A stretch of DNA of 64,000 bases from Gnetum montanum (GCA_015680685.1 MNCI01023346.1:913380-977379), one strand, 5' to 3'. Counted from the stretch's first letter, positions 12,267 through 23,909 are shown. Numbers and translations: made by a program. The notes: generated from the sequence alone by a model not told the origin.

Positions 12267-13746
12267 TAAAATGGAAAGATCATCTAGTCCAACAAGATAT
12301 ATGTCCTTAGATGATCAAATTTCGATTACCATCAAGATTACATGGGATAATAATTGAAAAACTAAGTCACTAAGGATGATAAGTGAGAAACCTAGAGTGT
12401 ATGATCGAGGGGATCTACAGTCCATTTTGTGAACACTCGCCCATGAGTTCAATCATGGGGGGATATCTTATCTTGATCTAGAAATTAATAAGTGCTTTTC
12501 AACTTTGTGTTTCTAATTTTTCATTATAACTTTTCACATTTCTTACCAATTTTCACATTCTTTAATATCTTTTTGTTCGTTTATACTTTCTAATTTCTTA
12601 TTCTTTTAATATTCATTAATATTTTTTTTAATTCTTTATCTATTTTTTCCAATTTTTTCTATGAATTGCATCATTTGTCTTATACATATTTTTGTTAATT
12701 TCCAATAAAATAAACCAAACCAAGAAAGATGTAGTCCTAATAAGGTGAAGAATACTTTAGATTATCAAATCATAAAGGGTTGATTACCTATACAATGAGA
12801 CCATGGCATCCATCTATCTATTCCAATAATAAGAGGTTGTTACCATGGCTATAATGATACTCTTCTCACAATAAAAATAAGAATAAGGTTGTGATCATTA
12901 TGCTTGGATAGAAGAGTGAAGAACCAACTGGGAATGAAAAGGGTGTGATATCAAGGGGATTTTTAGATTCTCTTGGATTGCTGCTGTAAGCCTTATTCTT
13001 TTGTTAAGGGTGTATTATTTCATTGTAAATCTAATGAAAAATGGGAGTAAGAGTACAATAAGTGTTTCCTTACCATGTTTCTGGAAAGACATGTTGCCCA
13101 TGCTTGAAGGTAGTCCTTTGGTAAGGTTGATAAAGTTAAAAATAAAATCCATGCACATAGTAAATTTCTAGGGGTCCCACTAGAAAGACATGTTACCCAT
13201 GCTTGAAGAAAGGTGGCTTCTCAAGAATCTGAAAAAAAAATTTAAAGAATGCAATTAATAAACTCCTACCTTGAACAACATGGCAAGTGGTAATACTCCT
13301 TGCAACAGTGGTAGTCTTATGGTTGTGACCCCTAGAGAAGAAATAATACAATGTCATTGGAAAGTGGTTTGGACTTGGTTTGAATTTTGGATAGAAAGGT
13401 TACTAATTACTCTACCCACAGATTACACACAAGAATTCATTATGCCTATGATAAGACACCTCACATCCTGATTTCAACAATCCCTTCTATAGTCTGTTCC
13501 ACCTCATTGTATATTTAATCATAACTTTATGGTTTTGTGTAATATAGTGTTATTTTCCAAATTTGACAATACTAACATGTGTGTTTTGCTAGATAAGTAT
13601 GTGTTACATTCAACTCTTTGAGTACCTAAGAACACTTTTAGGTGTGGTAATACAAGGGCACTAAGGGCTAGAGCCTACTTTGGGGAGGATCCACTTATCT
13701 AACTCTTATATTTCATACTTAGCAAGTAATTCCATATCATCTTGTG
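12267..13746 (+). other. D spacer corresponding to the post-integrase region of B
   Basis: No RT or integrase is present. The internal polypurine-like motif AATCATGGGGGGATATC (12451-12467) is followed by T-rich noncoding sequence and a block also present in A (34000-35340) and B (about 41800-40560, minus). Examples are AATAAGAGGTTGTTACC, a ...GTGTGATATCAAGGGGATTTTTAGATTCTC segment and a GGGGAGGATCCACTT end. The last five bases are the TTGTG target duplicate of A. Confidence 0.7.
13742..13746. other. Target-site duplication of A, left (TTGTG)
   Basis: It is repeated at 49957-49961 immediately after the 3' LTR of A. Confidence 0.85.
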
Positions 13747-13789
13747 TGATGAATCATGGTTTGTCTGGTGCTGTTATTAGACCCCTATT

Positions 13790-13944
13790 ATTGGTCCCCT
13801 CATATCGGGTACAAGATATCAAGTCTAATAAGTCCCGATATTAGACCCCCAATATCGGACCCTCAATATCAGGTACGCAATATCGCGACCTGACAAGCGA
13901 TATCAGATACAAAATATCATGGTTCCCGTGTGAGCCTATAAATA
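13790..13944 (+). promoter_or_regulatory. A LTR promoter: ATATC palindrome array plus TATA box
   Basis: At least eight GATATC/CGATAT-type motifs, several in the form ATATCGGGTAC...GATATC, fill 13795-13915. They are followed by CCTATAAATACAC with TATA at 13937-13944. The 3' LTR copy (49085-49245) keeps the array but its TATA reads CTCTAAATA. Confidence 0.7.
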
Positions 13945-14089
13945 CACAATGGGAAGCATGGGAAAGTAATAGGAAGTTAGTATTAGAGTAGGATCTTTTT
14001 GTTAGTTTTCCTCTCAACCCTTTTTCCCCAGTGCATGCCTGTAGTCTAATGATTGTAATTGTATGGAACCTTTATTCAAGTGTGACATA

Positions 14090-14094
14090 CTTGG
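14090..14094. other. Target-site duplication of C, left (CTTGG)
   Basis: Repeated at 31321-31325. The uninterrupted sequence GTACTTGGACACACACATGAC is found in A's 3' LTR at about 49388-49408. Confidence 0.88.
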
Positions 14095-15270
14095 TGAAAC
14101 ACCACAAAAATTTCGAGCTTGGTACTTGTCTGACAAGAAGCAGGTCCTTGGGACCCATGAACAACCACGGCTACACTTGGTGTCACACATTGCAACTTTG
14201 GGGATCAAAAGGTTTAATTTTCACTGAGTGTGCAGTACCAGCGTATATGCCCGACATCCACAGCGTATACGCCAAGCGTATATGCCCGACATCAACAACG
14301 TATAGGCCCAGCGTAGACATCCAACTTACACGCCCGATGTACACTTCACATGTACGCTCGGCGGGTACGGCAAATGTTTACGCCCGACATGGAGTCTCCA
14401 AGACAGAATGAAGACAGCACCGAAGAGCAAGAATTGAAGCAAGTCGGTGACCATCGGCGTATACGCTTGGCGTATACGCCCAGTGTCCACAGCACCTACG
14501 CCCAGCACATCTAGCATATACGCCCAGCGTATATGCCCAGCGTATACGCCCAGAGTCTACGCTCACCTAATACAGCTTATACGCCCAGCGTATACGCTCA
14601 GCAGATGTAATATGTTGTACACTTGTAAATCTTACGCCCTTTTGTGCCCGATCAACGTCCACATGTCGCCCAACCCGAGTCTAGCGTAACAACCGGTATA
14701 AAAACCTCACATTTCCACTTGTACAAGGACGGTTGGCAAAAATCCCAGAGCATACCAGAGAACATTTACGCTGCGCACCAGAGCTAAAACCCCTTTTACA
14801 CTGGATAGTCCTGTACGCTGGGTACACAGTCTCTACGCTCCGCCTACAGTCCGAATCAGCCGAGTCATCCCTGCATCCACCGGGGCTTTTTGTCCACCTT
14901 GTGTTCCATCACAACTGCGTTAGACCGGTGCACTGTACTCTCATTCTGTAATATCATTGTTCATAGTTTACGCTGATTTCTTATATGTGTTTTATTTACG
15001 CTCGTTTACATTTACGCTCTGTTCACATCTGTTACGCTGTTTACGCTCTCGTTTACGTCCATTACGCCATTTACACGTAACCCAGCGTATAGTAACTTCG
15101 GCATACGTTTGGGGAAATCCTTGTCTGATCCGTGTGCGGACCACCCAAGGTACTCCACCTTCGTACATTCCAGCTCGCCCTCAGGCGAAGGTAGGGTCCT
15201 CTGTGCGCGTCCTGCAATCCCACGGTCTTTGTTTCCTTCCAGCCGGAGACCGACGATTTCAGGCGGTATA
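14095..15270 (+). repeat. Element C 5' LTR
   Basis: Nearly identical to 30135-31320. U3 is filled with GCGTATACGC palindromes and near-copies (14228-14615). A TATA box (CCGGTATAAAAACC) lies at 14697-14703. Confidence 0.9.
14228..14703 (+). promoter_or_regulatory. C LTR promoter: GCGTATACGC array plus TATA box
   Basis: About a dozen copies of the ten-base palindrome GCGTATACGC or single-base variants (often CpG to TpG or CpA) are followed by TATAAAA at 14697-14703. Confidence 0.7.
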
Positions 15271-15800
15271 GAAATTGGTGTTAGAAGGAGGGCCTCTGCC
15301 TAAAACTTTGCCTGCACGCTTCCCAACGTCTACGCTTATCAGCGTTTTTGCTACTCTGTTTCAAACTCTGCAAGTCTTTCAGCGTATACGCTGCCAACTT
15401 CACGTGGACTCTGTCCACAGAAACCCCAGCGTCTACGTAGCCTAGTTTGAAAACTCTGCCGCAAAATGTTCAGCGTCTATGTTGTTCAGTGTTTACGCTG
15501 TCCCTGTTAAAACCTAACCGGAAAACCATACGCTCCATTCTCTACATTGTACCTGGTTTTAAGCCATACTCTGTTTTTGCCGAACTCTGTTTTACGCTCT
15601 ATCCTGTTTACGTTGTACTTTGTTTTACGCCAAAGCTATATACGCTTCCTAGCGTATACGCTGCACTCCTTATGCTGTCTACGCTGACGCCATACGCTGA
15701 ACATTAAAGCATATATGCTGCACTTCGTCACCTAGTTTACGCTGTACCAAGTACACTAATTTCGCTCCTCTACCTCGTGTCATACCCTTAACGATTCATC
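15271..15800 (+). other. C leader between LTR and gag, with TACGCTG repeats
   Basis: A possible primer site TGGTGTTAGAAGGAGGGCC starts at 15276; I could not assign its tRNA. The rest holds many TTTACGCT/TACGCTG half-motifs and some whole GCGTATACGC palindromes (about 15380-15720). No coding signal. Confidence 0.6.
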
Positions 15801-17486
15801 ATGAACCCCGTGAACACCACCGCTGCAACAACTCAAGTAACCGACCTCGTAGACACCATGGCTGTCCAACAGCCTCTCGCGCAACACCCGGGAGTACAAC
15901 CCACCACGGGGCCCCGCCGGTCCCTAAGGTTGCAAGGGAGAGACCCAGCCTCTAACATTATAACCTAGGATCAGTATAATTTCATATGCATTAAGATACA
16001 AGCTGGCCTGGCTGTAGACCAAGCCGAAGCGGAGGTAAAGAGGCAGTTTGAACTCTTTTACAGGGGTGGGCGCGAGTTCATCCCTTCCCCGTATGACGTA
16101 ATCCCTGTTCCAGAACAGTATTCGAAGCTCGTCACACAACTCCTCTTGCAAAGGAGCCACTCGTTGGATCAGCCTGCGCTAGAGCCTCAACTAGAGGAAG
16201 AGGACGAATTCGCTGCTCAATCTGAACAAGAAGATTCTTACCACACTCTGAGCCCGCAAGCACATGTTAACCCCATTTTTCATCCCAGTATAGGGGAGAT
16301 CATACCCCTCCAACCCCTCAGACTCACCCACACATAAATGCCTCCATCGCATACATCTTTATTTGCTCATGTGTCACCTCTGACTGACCTGCAATTCAGC
16401 ACGCTCCCTCTCGCTATTATCCCCGATGCAGTAGCCGGCCCATCCTCACAAGCACTGCCCCCTCACGATAGCGTGGGAGTGACATTTCCGCCCCGAGTGA
16501 TAGGGATGCCACACGTGATACCGGCATCCACATCTGCTCACTACATCCCGCACATTCAAACGCATGTCGCCCCTTCTACCGCCATAACCCAACAGGGGGT
16601 CCCTCCACAAAACCTAACTGGACAACGAGCAGCGATGGGCACTCAACCACAGCAACATCAACCTCCTCACTATAACATACCACCCCATATGGTTCAACCA
16701 GCCAACGTTCCCCTAGTATAGCCGCAACCACAGCAACCACAGCCTTTTCCCTATCACGTGCCACAAGTACCACCCCCAGTCGCATAACTCTCCTCCTTTC
16801 AACCCACCGTCCAATAGTCTAACCCATACAATATACCACAACCTCAAGCTGCCATGTTACTGAGTGCCCAAGATTGGGCAGACGCCAAAAAACTGATGCA
16901 AGAATTAACTGACGAGGTGAAACGCCTCAAAACAGTCGCTGACTGAGAGCTGAAGGTAGTGGATTTCTACCACGATGATCCCATCAGCTCGTCCATCCCA
17001 CCCTTAACTTTGCCCAAAGATGTCTCCTTACCAACACTAACCAAATACAATGGGGAGACAGACCCCAATGCACACTTAATAACATTTAGGTTAGAATGCG
17101 TGCTATTCCAGGCATGGCCCCATGCCATTCTCCGAGTGTTCCCCATGTCCCTCGCACGGAGGGCACTTGACTGGTATCGGGCCCTGCCGAGGAATTCCAT
17201 CTTCTCCTTGGAAGACTTATTAAACCAGTTCGTGACTCTGTTCAAGTACAACTTGAAACCCGAGGCCACCCTGGACAGCCTCATACAGGTCAAGCAAGCA
17301 CTGCTTGAACCTGTACAAAAATTTATTCAGAGGTGGAGCATCGCCCTTAACGAGTTGCATGAGCCAATCTCCCAGACCTACCTGCTTACTATTCTAAAAG
17401 GGGCCGTTAACGATTTCTTTAAATCCAAGCTATACTACCTTAACGTGCGCAATCTTAACCAAGCATTTGTACAAATTAAAACATAG
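15801..17486 (+). pseudogene. Element C gag, N-terminal and capsid parts, six premature stops
   Basis: ATG at 15801 (MNPVNTTAATTQV) opens one frame up to 17486, interrupted by stops at 15966, 16335, 16719, 16785, 16815 and 16944. The front half is Pro/Gln/His-rich. The capsid core starts near 16980: PKDVSLPTLTKYNGETDPNAHL, RVFPMSLARRALDWYRALPRNSI and EPVQKFIQRWSIALNEL. This is the retrotrans_gag pattern of the Tat lineage (YxGxxDPxxHL...ARxWYxxLP). Several of the stops sit where Gln or Arg (CAG, CAA, CGA) would fit. At about 17485 coding moves to another frame. Confidence 0.82.
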
Positions 17487-18665
17487 AAGAAGCGACCCAA
17501 AATAGCCATGACTCTACATACCTAGCCTTTAATAATCAACACACCAAAAAACATAAAGAGAAGGCTAAGGCAACTATAGCGGCGATAGCGGGGGCGCAAC
17601 AATAAAATAAACCGCTGGTAACCCCTACTAACTACAATAAACCAACTCCCATAGCCGCGCAAGAATCATCATCGCAACAAAACCCAACAAACTATACACG
17701 AAATTTCAAGAGGAAAGAACCCTCTCAATATACGCCTTTGCCAATGAAGCCATCCCAGCTTTTCGATCAACTCCTGAAGGATGGGCTAATGAAACATAAA
17801 CAGTTATCCCCTGCGGCCATCCAGAGACACGACCGGTTCTGTCAACTCATACAGAACCCAAGCCTAGCAACACCGGATGAGCCTCCCATACCCAAAGGTT
17901 TTAGAATGGATCGCTTTTGCGATTACCATCAACGCAACGGGCACGGTACGGATTACTGTTTCATCTTGAAGCAGGATATTCAGCGAATGATCGATGATGG
18001 CCAAATCACTTTTGACGCGGCCAACCCGATCCAACCGCAGAATCAAGCCATGGGGGTGTACAAAGATCCCCTGAACACCAAAGAGGCGCCGTACGTCATC
18101 AATACAATCCGCTTCGATGATGATTCCGAGATACTTAACATCAACACAGTCTACCCCGAGCATAAACAGGAAACACCTAGAAGGCCATTCGTAGTTCAGA
18201 TTCCTCCCGCTGTGTCCACTTCTACGCCTCAACCACCATGTGCCCCGCAACAACCATACGTCGTCTGAGTACCCTCGGCCACACCCACATCCAACATCAT
18301 GACGCGTAAAAAACCATACGTAGTGCATGTCCCTCCTGCCATGCCCTCAAATGCACCAACCCCTCATACTCGGCCTACCCCTTTCGTAGTCCGAGTACCA
18401 CCCGCGGTCGCAACAGCGAAGGTCCAACCTCCACCACGACCAACCCCATATGTCGTTAGGATACCTGAAACTCCTAATGATTACCAAACCTCCACCTCAT
18501 GAGCGCAAGGCAAACCTAGCTCCTACGTCATTAGGGTCCCTGGCCAGCCTCCTAACCAATCACATCCGACGGTACAACCGCAACCCCGCCCAGCTCCATA
18601 TGTGGTAAAAGTCCCAGAGCAGCCCGAGGCTCCAAGACCAGCCCCACCTCCACGCCACACACGAG
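17486..18665 (+). pseudogene. Element C gag C-terminus with PYVVRVP repeats, running into the N gap
   Basis: The frame continues gag after a small indel at about 17485, with stops at 17603, 18266 and 18500. FCDYHQRNGHGTDYCFILKQDI at 17918-17983 is a zinc-knuckle-like C-x2-H-x3-G-H-x4-C motif as in Tat gags. From 18180 the protein turns Pro-rich and repeats a [PS][YF]V[VI]xxP motif seven times before the gap, spaced 16 to 35 residues apart. Such linkers precede protease. Confidence 0.8.
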
Positions 18666-19165
18666 NNNNNNNNNNNNNNNNNNNNNNNNNNNNNNNNNNN
18701 NNNNNNNNNNNNNNNNNNNNNNNNNNNNNNNNNNNNNNNNNNNNNNNNNNNNNNNNNNNNNNNNNNNNNNNNNNNNNNNNNNNNNNNNNNNNNNNNNNNN
18801 NNNNNNNNNNNNNNNNNNNNNNNNNNNNNNNNNNNNNNNNNNNNNNNNNNNNNNNNNNNNNNNNNNNNNNNNNNNNNNNNNNNNNNNNNNNNNNNNNNNN
18901 NNNNNNNNNNNNNNNNNNNNNNNNNNNNNNNNNNNNNNNNNNNNNNNNNNNNNNNNNNNNNNNNNNNNNNNNNNNNNNNNNNNNNNNNNNNNNNNNNNNN
19001 NNNNNNNNNNNNNNNNNNNNNNNNNNNNNNNNNNNNNNNNNNNNNNNNNNNNNNNNNNNNNNNNNNNNNNNNNNNNNNNNNNNNNNNNNNNNNNNNNNNN
19101 NNNNNNNNNNNNNNNNNNNNNNNNNNNNNNNNNNNNNNNNNNNNNNNNNNNNNNNNNNNNNNNNN
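18666..19165. other. 500-bp assembly gap
   Basis: Exactly 500 N, so its true size is unknown. It hides the end of the PYVVRVP repeats and the protease active site of C. Confidence 0.99.
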
Positions 19166-19493
19166 TTTAAAATCATTAAGCGGGTCACGCGTAATAGTCA
19201 AAGGCACAGTGACCTTAGACTTCATAGCAGGGGATCAATTCCCCACGTCCGCCGACTTCCTGGTTGTCGATGAAATGCCAAGATTTAACTTAATATTAGG
19301 GAGACCCTGGTTGGCCCAACTAAAAGTGGTCTCCTCCCCTATACACAAAGAGATCCACCTGCCGTATGAAGGTGGTGAAATCATCATACATGGGGAGGCT
19401 GCTACGCCCATCATTTCATCACACGTAGACATGGACCAAGGTTCAGAAGTCGAGCTCGAAGAGCCTAAACGAAACGCTGAAAATACACAATAA
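19166..19493 (+). pseudogene. Element C aspartic protease, C-terminal half
   Basis: The segment VTLDFIAGDQFPTSADFLVVDEMPRFNLILGRPWLAQLKVV is the second half of a Ty3/gypsy retropepsin, including the ILGRPWL flap-side motif. The N-terminal half with its D-S/T-G is in the gap. An acidic linker follows to the stop at 19491-19493, and the same type of linker may continue to about 19770 (KRKKIKKLLQ). Confidence 0.82.
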
Positions 19494-19784
19494 CTGGTAA
19501 GTGGTAAATCTCTGAACACGAAACAAGATTCACCTAAAGCGGAAACACGTGCGTCTGACATCGTACATACACCATCTCAATTAGAAAATAACACCGAACC
19601 CCCGCCAACTATCAAAACATCTGAAAACACTGACACGGAAGACATTTCATCAGACGTCCCTTGGGTTGAATTACCATTCAATGTGATCAGCGAAGGGGAC
19701 GCTGAATACAGAATCATACCCGTTAACCCATCGCCTAACATTAAAAGGAAGAAAATTAAAAAACTATTACAATAATATCAGCAC

Positions 19785-20040
19785 ACCACAGTTCGAAACG
19801 ACGTTAAACTATAACATGTCCGAAACGATGTTAAACTACAATTCGTTCGAAATGACAGTAAACTACGATAAATCGAAAAACAAGAAAAATTTTTTAAACT
19901 ACACTCCCTGTCCAAGATGATGCTAAACTATCATGTCCGCAAAGACGTAAAACTAGCCACGATCAGCAATGATCGGTCAATAGAAAAAAATCAGCCCGTG
20001 TCATTCGAAGTATCCCTCGTTTACGACTAGGGCCCGAAAA
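19785..20040 (+). repeat. Array of GTCCGAAAYGAYGTTAAACTA units, first
   Basis: Five or six degenerate units of about 27-40 bp share the core TCCG/TTCG, then RAYGAC/T, then TAAACTA. It starts right after the protease linker and ends near the 3' end of the antisense gene. Confidence 0.65.
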
Positions 20041-20323
20041 GGCCTTAAACTAGCTCGTGTGCACATACTTCATTTTCCTTCTTTGTTCGGCAGTTACGAT
20101 TACATCTCTGCATTACAATTAAAACAAAGCAAAAACAAGCCAAAAAAATTTTCATTTCCGTGTCGAGTTTACAATTAAATTCAAAATCAACAAAAAGTTT
20201 TCTTACATGCAATGTTGAGCAATTACAAGTGTCAACTGTTTTTGTCCATCGCAAAATTTTCAAGTTACAATTTTTGTATCAGGCTGAATCAAAAAACACC
20301 AAAAACTTAAAAATTAAAAAACG

Positions 20324-20425
20324 CTAAACATCTGGGGTGGGAGGGTCATTTCCTTTAGATCCACCAGCATCAGGGGCCCCTGCTCCACTGGGGCCAGCCT
20401 CTTGGGCATCATCGCCACCTTCATC
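20324..20425 (-). CDS. Antisense gene exon 8 (terminal)
   Basis: 102 nt, acceptor GTATTTTCAG, then DEGGDDAQEAGPSGAGAPDA...PPTPDV and TAG at 20326-20324. Acidic and Gly/Pro-rich tail. Confidence 0.75.
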   Translation of the reverse strand, partial: DEGGDDAQEAGPSGAGAPDAGGSKGNDPPTPDV

Positions 20426-20524
20426 CTGAAAATACCAAAGAGAAACGACCAACATAAGAATAAGCGAATGTCAAAATTTTAAATATTATTTAGTAAATTA
20501 ATTTCAGAAGGACAAAACGCTTAC

Positions 20525-21309
20525 CATGGGGGATCCCCCTAAGCCGAATTCTAGCCGACGAAGTATTTCTTCTTCTAAAACGCTGGCCCAATCTGTCCCA
20601 TCCAGGCCTAAGTCAACGTCTGCCAAAGTCTTTCCTTTGTCGACAGCCGACCAGGTAGGACGTTTTAAAGGGAACTCACCCACCGACACTTCCCCAGAAG
20701 CAGTTGTGATCACCCTTGTAGGCGACTCCATTTCCACAGTTGTATTTTGAGCAAAAGTGTTGAAGGCAGACCGCAAACCCAAGCCCTCCACAAACAACTC
20801 TAGTTGGCGCTTCTCAATAGACACCTCTTTTAACGACTTCTTGTAGTAATGTTTGTGATTTTTCTTATCCTGACCCCACTTACGAACCTTGGAAGCGAAG
20901 GCTTTCCAATCTTGACATTTAAGGTTCAGGAGATTAATTTGGGCTTTGCGCTCTGCCATTCTCTGAGTCAGCGACGCATGACGATTCAGTAGGTTCCAAT
21001 ATCTAGTGTACGTAACCTCAGACGTTCGCCAGGAGCAATCACCTCTTAGCTTAGCAGCAGCGAACTCGTACCGAGCCTTCAGATCGTCACGTTCCACTGA
21101 CAACTCAGAGACTTCCCTCTCTTTTTCCTGAATCTGTAGCCACAACTGCTCAATGGAACGCCTACAGGTCCATAACGACTTAGCGTTGTGCACAAAGCCT
21201 TCTGCAACTCCATTGTAAACAGGCCTTGGCACCTGTTCCACTTCTAGGGAAAGTGTGGTTAAAATTTCTATGCTAACGCTTTCAGAGGGATCCCATCTCA
21301 ATTGAGCGC
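20525..21309 (-). CDS. Antisense gene exon 7, coiled-coil region
   Basis: 785 nt, acceptor TGGATAG, donor CATG/GTAAGC, open throughout. It contains a charged heptad-like stretch (WLQIQEKEREVSELSVERDD) and a Lys-rich part (KKNHKHYYKKSLKEVSIEKRQ), then SPTRVITTASGEVSVGEFP. Confidence 0.78.
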
Positions 21310-21385
21310 CTATCCACGCGGAAAATACGAATGTTAGGACAATATAAACAAGATGTGAAATTTCAAACCTCTAAATGATTTATAC

Positions 21386-21577
21386 CTATGTCAGGGTGGG
21401 TTTCTTGGATCCGTTCAACAACTTCCTCCGCAAGTCCAGCTACAAAATCCATCTTACTTGGCATTTCTGACCAAGTAAATGGCTCATGGGTGCGAGAACT
21501 AACCTCAGCGGTCCTCTCCAGGGGAACCGTCTTCATCGGTACATCCAACCGCACTGTCCTGATCTCGCTGCCTTCAT
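21386..21577 (-). CDS. Antisense gene exon 6
   Basis: 192 nt, acceptor CTGTTCAG, donor ATAG/GTATAA. Encodes DEGSEIRTVRLDVPMK...FVAGLAEEVVERIQETHPD. Confidence 0.75.
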
Positions 21578-21655
21578 CTGAACAGGATAAAAGCACAAAA
21601 ATAAAATACCGTAGGAATGACAATTGGTCAGGTAATTCAAAACGAAATAATGTAC

Positions 21656-21883
21656 CATGATCCTTGTCGCCCTCTGGGTGGTCACCCAAGTCCAGATTTC
21701 CCTTAAGAAAGCTACTGAACATTTGGTTGACAGCGTCCTGATCGTCCAACGGTGCAGTTTCAGAGGTATTTTCCTTTAACTCCGTTCCACCGCCCTGGCT
21801 CTTCTCCATATGTTCCTCCTCGATATTCTTCTCCATGTTGGTCTCCTCCTCCTCAGTGATAGTCTCTAAAGCCTGTTTCCTCA
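21656..21883 (-). CDS. Antisense gene exon 5
   Basis: 228 nt, acceptor AATAG, donor CATG/GTACAT. Glu-rich and hydrophilic (ETITEEEETNMEKNIEEEHM), probably disordered. Confidence 0.75.
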
Positions 21884-21991
21884 CTATTTTTTAAAATCAA
21901 GCCAGAAACATCAATGACACATAAGCGATTGAAGTAAAGGTTGTAAACGAAACGAAAACAATAAAGCAATGAGCGGGTGAGGTCCGCTTAC

Positions 21992-23031
21992 CAGGTATCT
22001 TGAAGTGTATGCGCTTCACGCGTGGCGGGTTCACATCGGAGGCTTCCTCAGTCGTGCGTTCAGGCCTTTTTAACTTTGACTTAGCTTGGCCAACGGTCTC
22101 CTTGATGACCCGTTCTACCCTTCTAGCAGTATAGCGTACGTCGTCTGGCTCCAATCCTAGACTATCACGTGTGTGGATTGAAGCGCCAGATGATCCCCTT
22201 GTAGTGATAGAAACGAATTCATCAATGCCTTCAGGTGCATCTTGGGATTTTGTTGTCTCAAACAGGTGATTGATCCACGGGCGAGATAGCTGACCCTGAT
22301 CCCGCAGAACAAACTTGTTGTCTACACGGACTACTAAGAACTCGGCGAAATGACGAACATAACCAGCGAAGAACGCAAAGGTGAAGTGGGATTGCGCCTC
22401 GACATTCGAACGCAACCACACTATCTCCTTGTGCATGCCCGACAACAAAAATCGTGCCCAGTTATATCGCATGCCCGTTTCCAAGACAGTTTGCATGACA
22501 CGAACAGCCTCAACCCCAAGACACTTCACTTGGGAAAGGGTTTTAGGGAATACCCGTGCCCTGAATAGGGGATACAATTCGTTCACTTCCACAAGTTTTG
22601 CTTTCCCTGCATCGGGAATCCCTTGGCACCCTTGGCCACGCCTAGCCAATCTTCCAACTCACGAACCGTCTGGAGCTCTTTATGAGCTCTGTCTAATACT
22701 ATGTTTAAGCCATCTGCCGGTACGCCAAATAAGTTTGACAAGAACTCGGGCGACAGATGAAAAACTACCTTCACACCCTTAATCCGGGTGCTGTAGTATG
22801 AGACAGACTCATTAAAAGAGTCCACGATCCCAATCATCTCCCCTATGGATACGTCAGGACTCGGGGTCATAAAGAGCTCCATGAGGCCGGCATTGTCCAG
22901 GCAACGAACGATGGATGGTGGAGCTTATCTACGCAACCACTTTTGAGCCTTAGTCACCTCCCCGAACTTCATCGACAAGGTAGTCTCGGTTCGTCCAGTT
23001 GTCACCGGATCCTCACTAGAAGGTGCATCAA
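21992..23031 (-). CDS. Antisense gene exon 4, one stop and one frameshift
   Basis: 1040 nt, acceptor TTTTTACAG, donor CCTG/GTAAGC. It encodes the largest domain (FHLSPEFLSNLFGVPADG, then ELYPLFRARVFPKTLSQVK, AVRVMQTVLETGMRYNWARF). TAA lies at 22927-22925. A single-base loss near 22624 (AAGGATTCCC for an expected AAGGGATTCCC) shifts the frame; correcting it makes the exon 1041 nt and restores the downstream phase. Confidence 0.78.
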
Positions 23032-23120
23032 CTGTAAAAACAATTTAAAATGGTCATATCAGCGTAACTCCAAACAGTTGGACAAACCCGTTAACATATC
23101 TAGGAAATGTTATCATTTAC

Positions 23121-23383
23121 TGTTAGTGCTGGATTTAGAGGTGCTGCCAAGGTCACGAGGGAAGACTAGCCCGTTGTCCGACCAATCTTCATGAAGCCAT
23201 CCATGAGCTTTGCACATCGCAAATGCTCTAGAGAACTGCTTGTGAAAATGGATGATCACCCCCTTAGTTTAACCCAGAACGATTCCACGAAGGGTGGGGC
23301 CCATCATGAATGCCTCCAAGGTAATGCGAGCAAGAGCTAGTCCTTCATCCTCAATCAATGTCCTGTCCGGGTTGGTCCTCGGT
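23121..23383 (-). CDS. Antisense gene exon 3, one premature stop
   Basis: 263 nt, acceptor TTTATAG, donor AACA/GTAAAT. It encodes RTLIEDEGLALARITLEAF and FHKQFSRAFAMCKAHGWLHE. TAA at 23271-23269 interrupts it, possibly a former CAA. Confidence 0.75.
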
Positions 23384-23459
23384 CTATAAACAACTAAATG
23401 TCAAAACAAGAAACAAACACTAAACGACGAAAGGAAATAATAAACTTAAATATTCCTAC

Positions 23460-23909
23460 CTGTCCACTCGGTACACTGTGCCGGGAGGATTCTGGAATAT
23501 TGTGTGCGCGAGGGCAGCTATGAACAGAGTATTGTTGAGGTAGTCTAACCCTCGCGACAATAGTACCAACACGTGCGTTAATGGGCGTGTAGACCGGGGC
23601 CCACGGGTAGAACCATCCTTGTTAACCAGCAGCCCCTCGTCAATGTCTTCTATGAAGACCATGACACCCTCTGCAGCTCCCGGCAGCACTGCGTCAAGCA
23701 CGCTCCTTGCAATCACCTCGCTAAAGCTCGACCAGATGGCCACCTCGAAATTGTCCAACAGGAAGGCCAGAAATCCACATGCGCCTTCCCTGAACCAAAC
23801 CCCGTTGTTATCCACGGTTAGATCCAGGGGAAGCTCCCCAGCCTCAACGGGGCCAACCCATGTTAACACCCCGACAAGCTCAACAACAAGGAAGAAGCGT
23901 TTACTGTCC
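23460..23909 (-). CDS. Antisense gene exon 2
   Basis: 450 nt, open throughout (DSKRFFLVVELVGVLTWVGP...FQNPPGTVYRVD). Acceptor TTGCTTGCAG, donor GACAG/GTAGGA. Hydrophobic and globular in composition, no motif recognised. Confidence 0.78.

Larger units (their letters stand above)
13747..14094 (+). repeat. Element A 5' LTR, part 1
   Basis: Collinear with 49048-49400. It is interrupted at CTTGG (14090-14094) by element C. Confidence 0.88.

Noticed and set aside
14031-14411. 126-codon frame across 14031-14411
   Set aside because: It crosses the A-LTR/C-LTR junction, so it cannot be an ancestral gene.
18523-19273. Three long open frames spanning 18523-19273
   Set aside because: They exist only because the 500-N gap translates to X; the flanks belong to C gag-protease.
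20526-20750. Plus-strand frames within 20.5-23.9 kb
   Set aside because: They are complements of the antisense exons and end at random; the minus-strand frames alone have matching splice sites.
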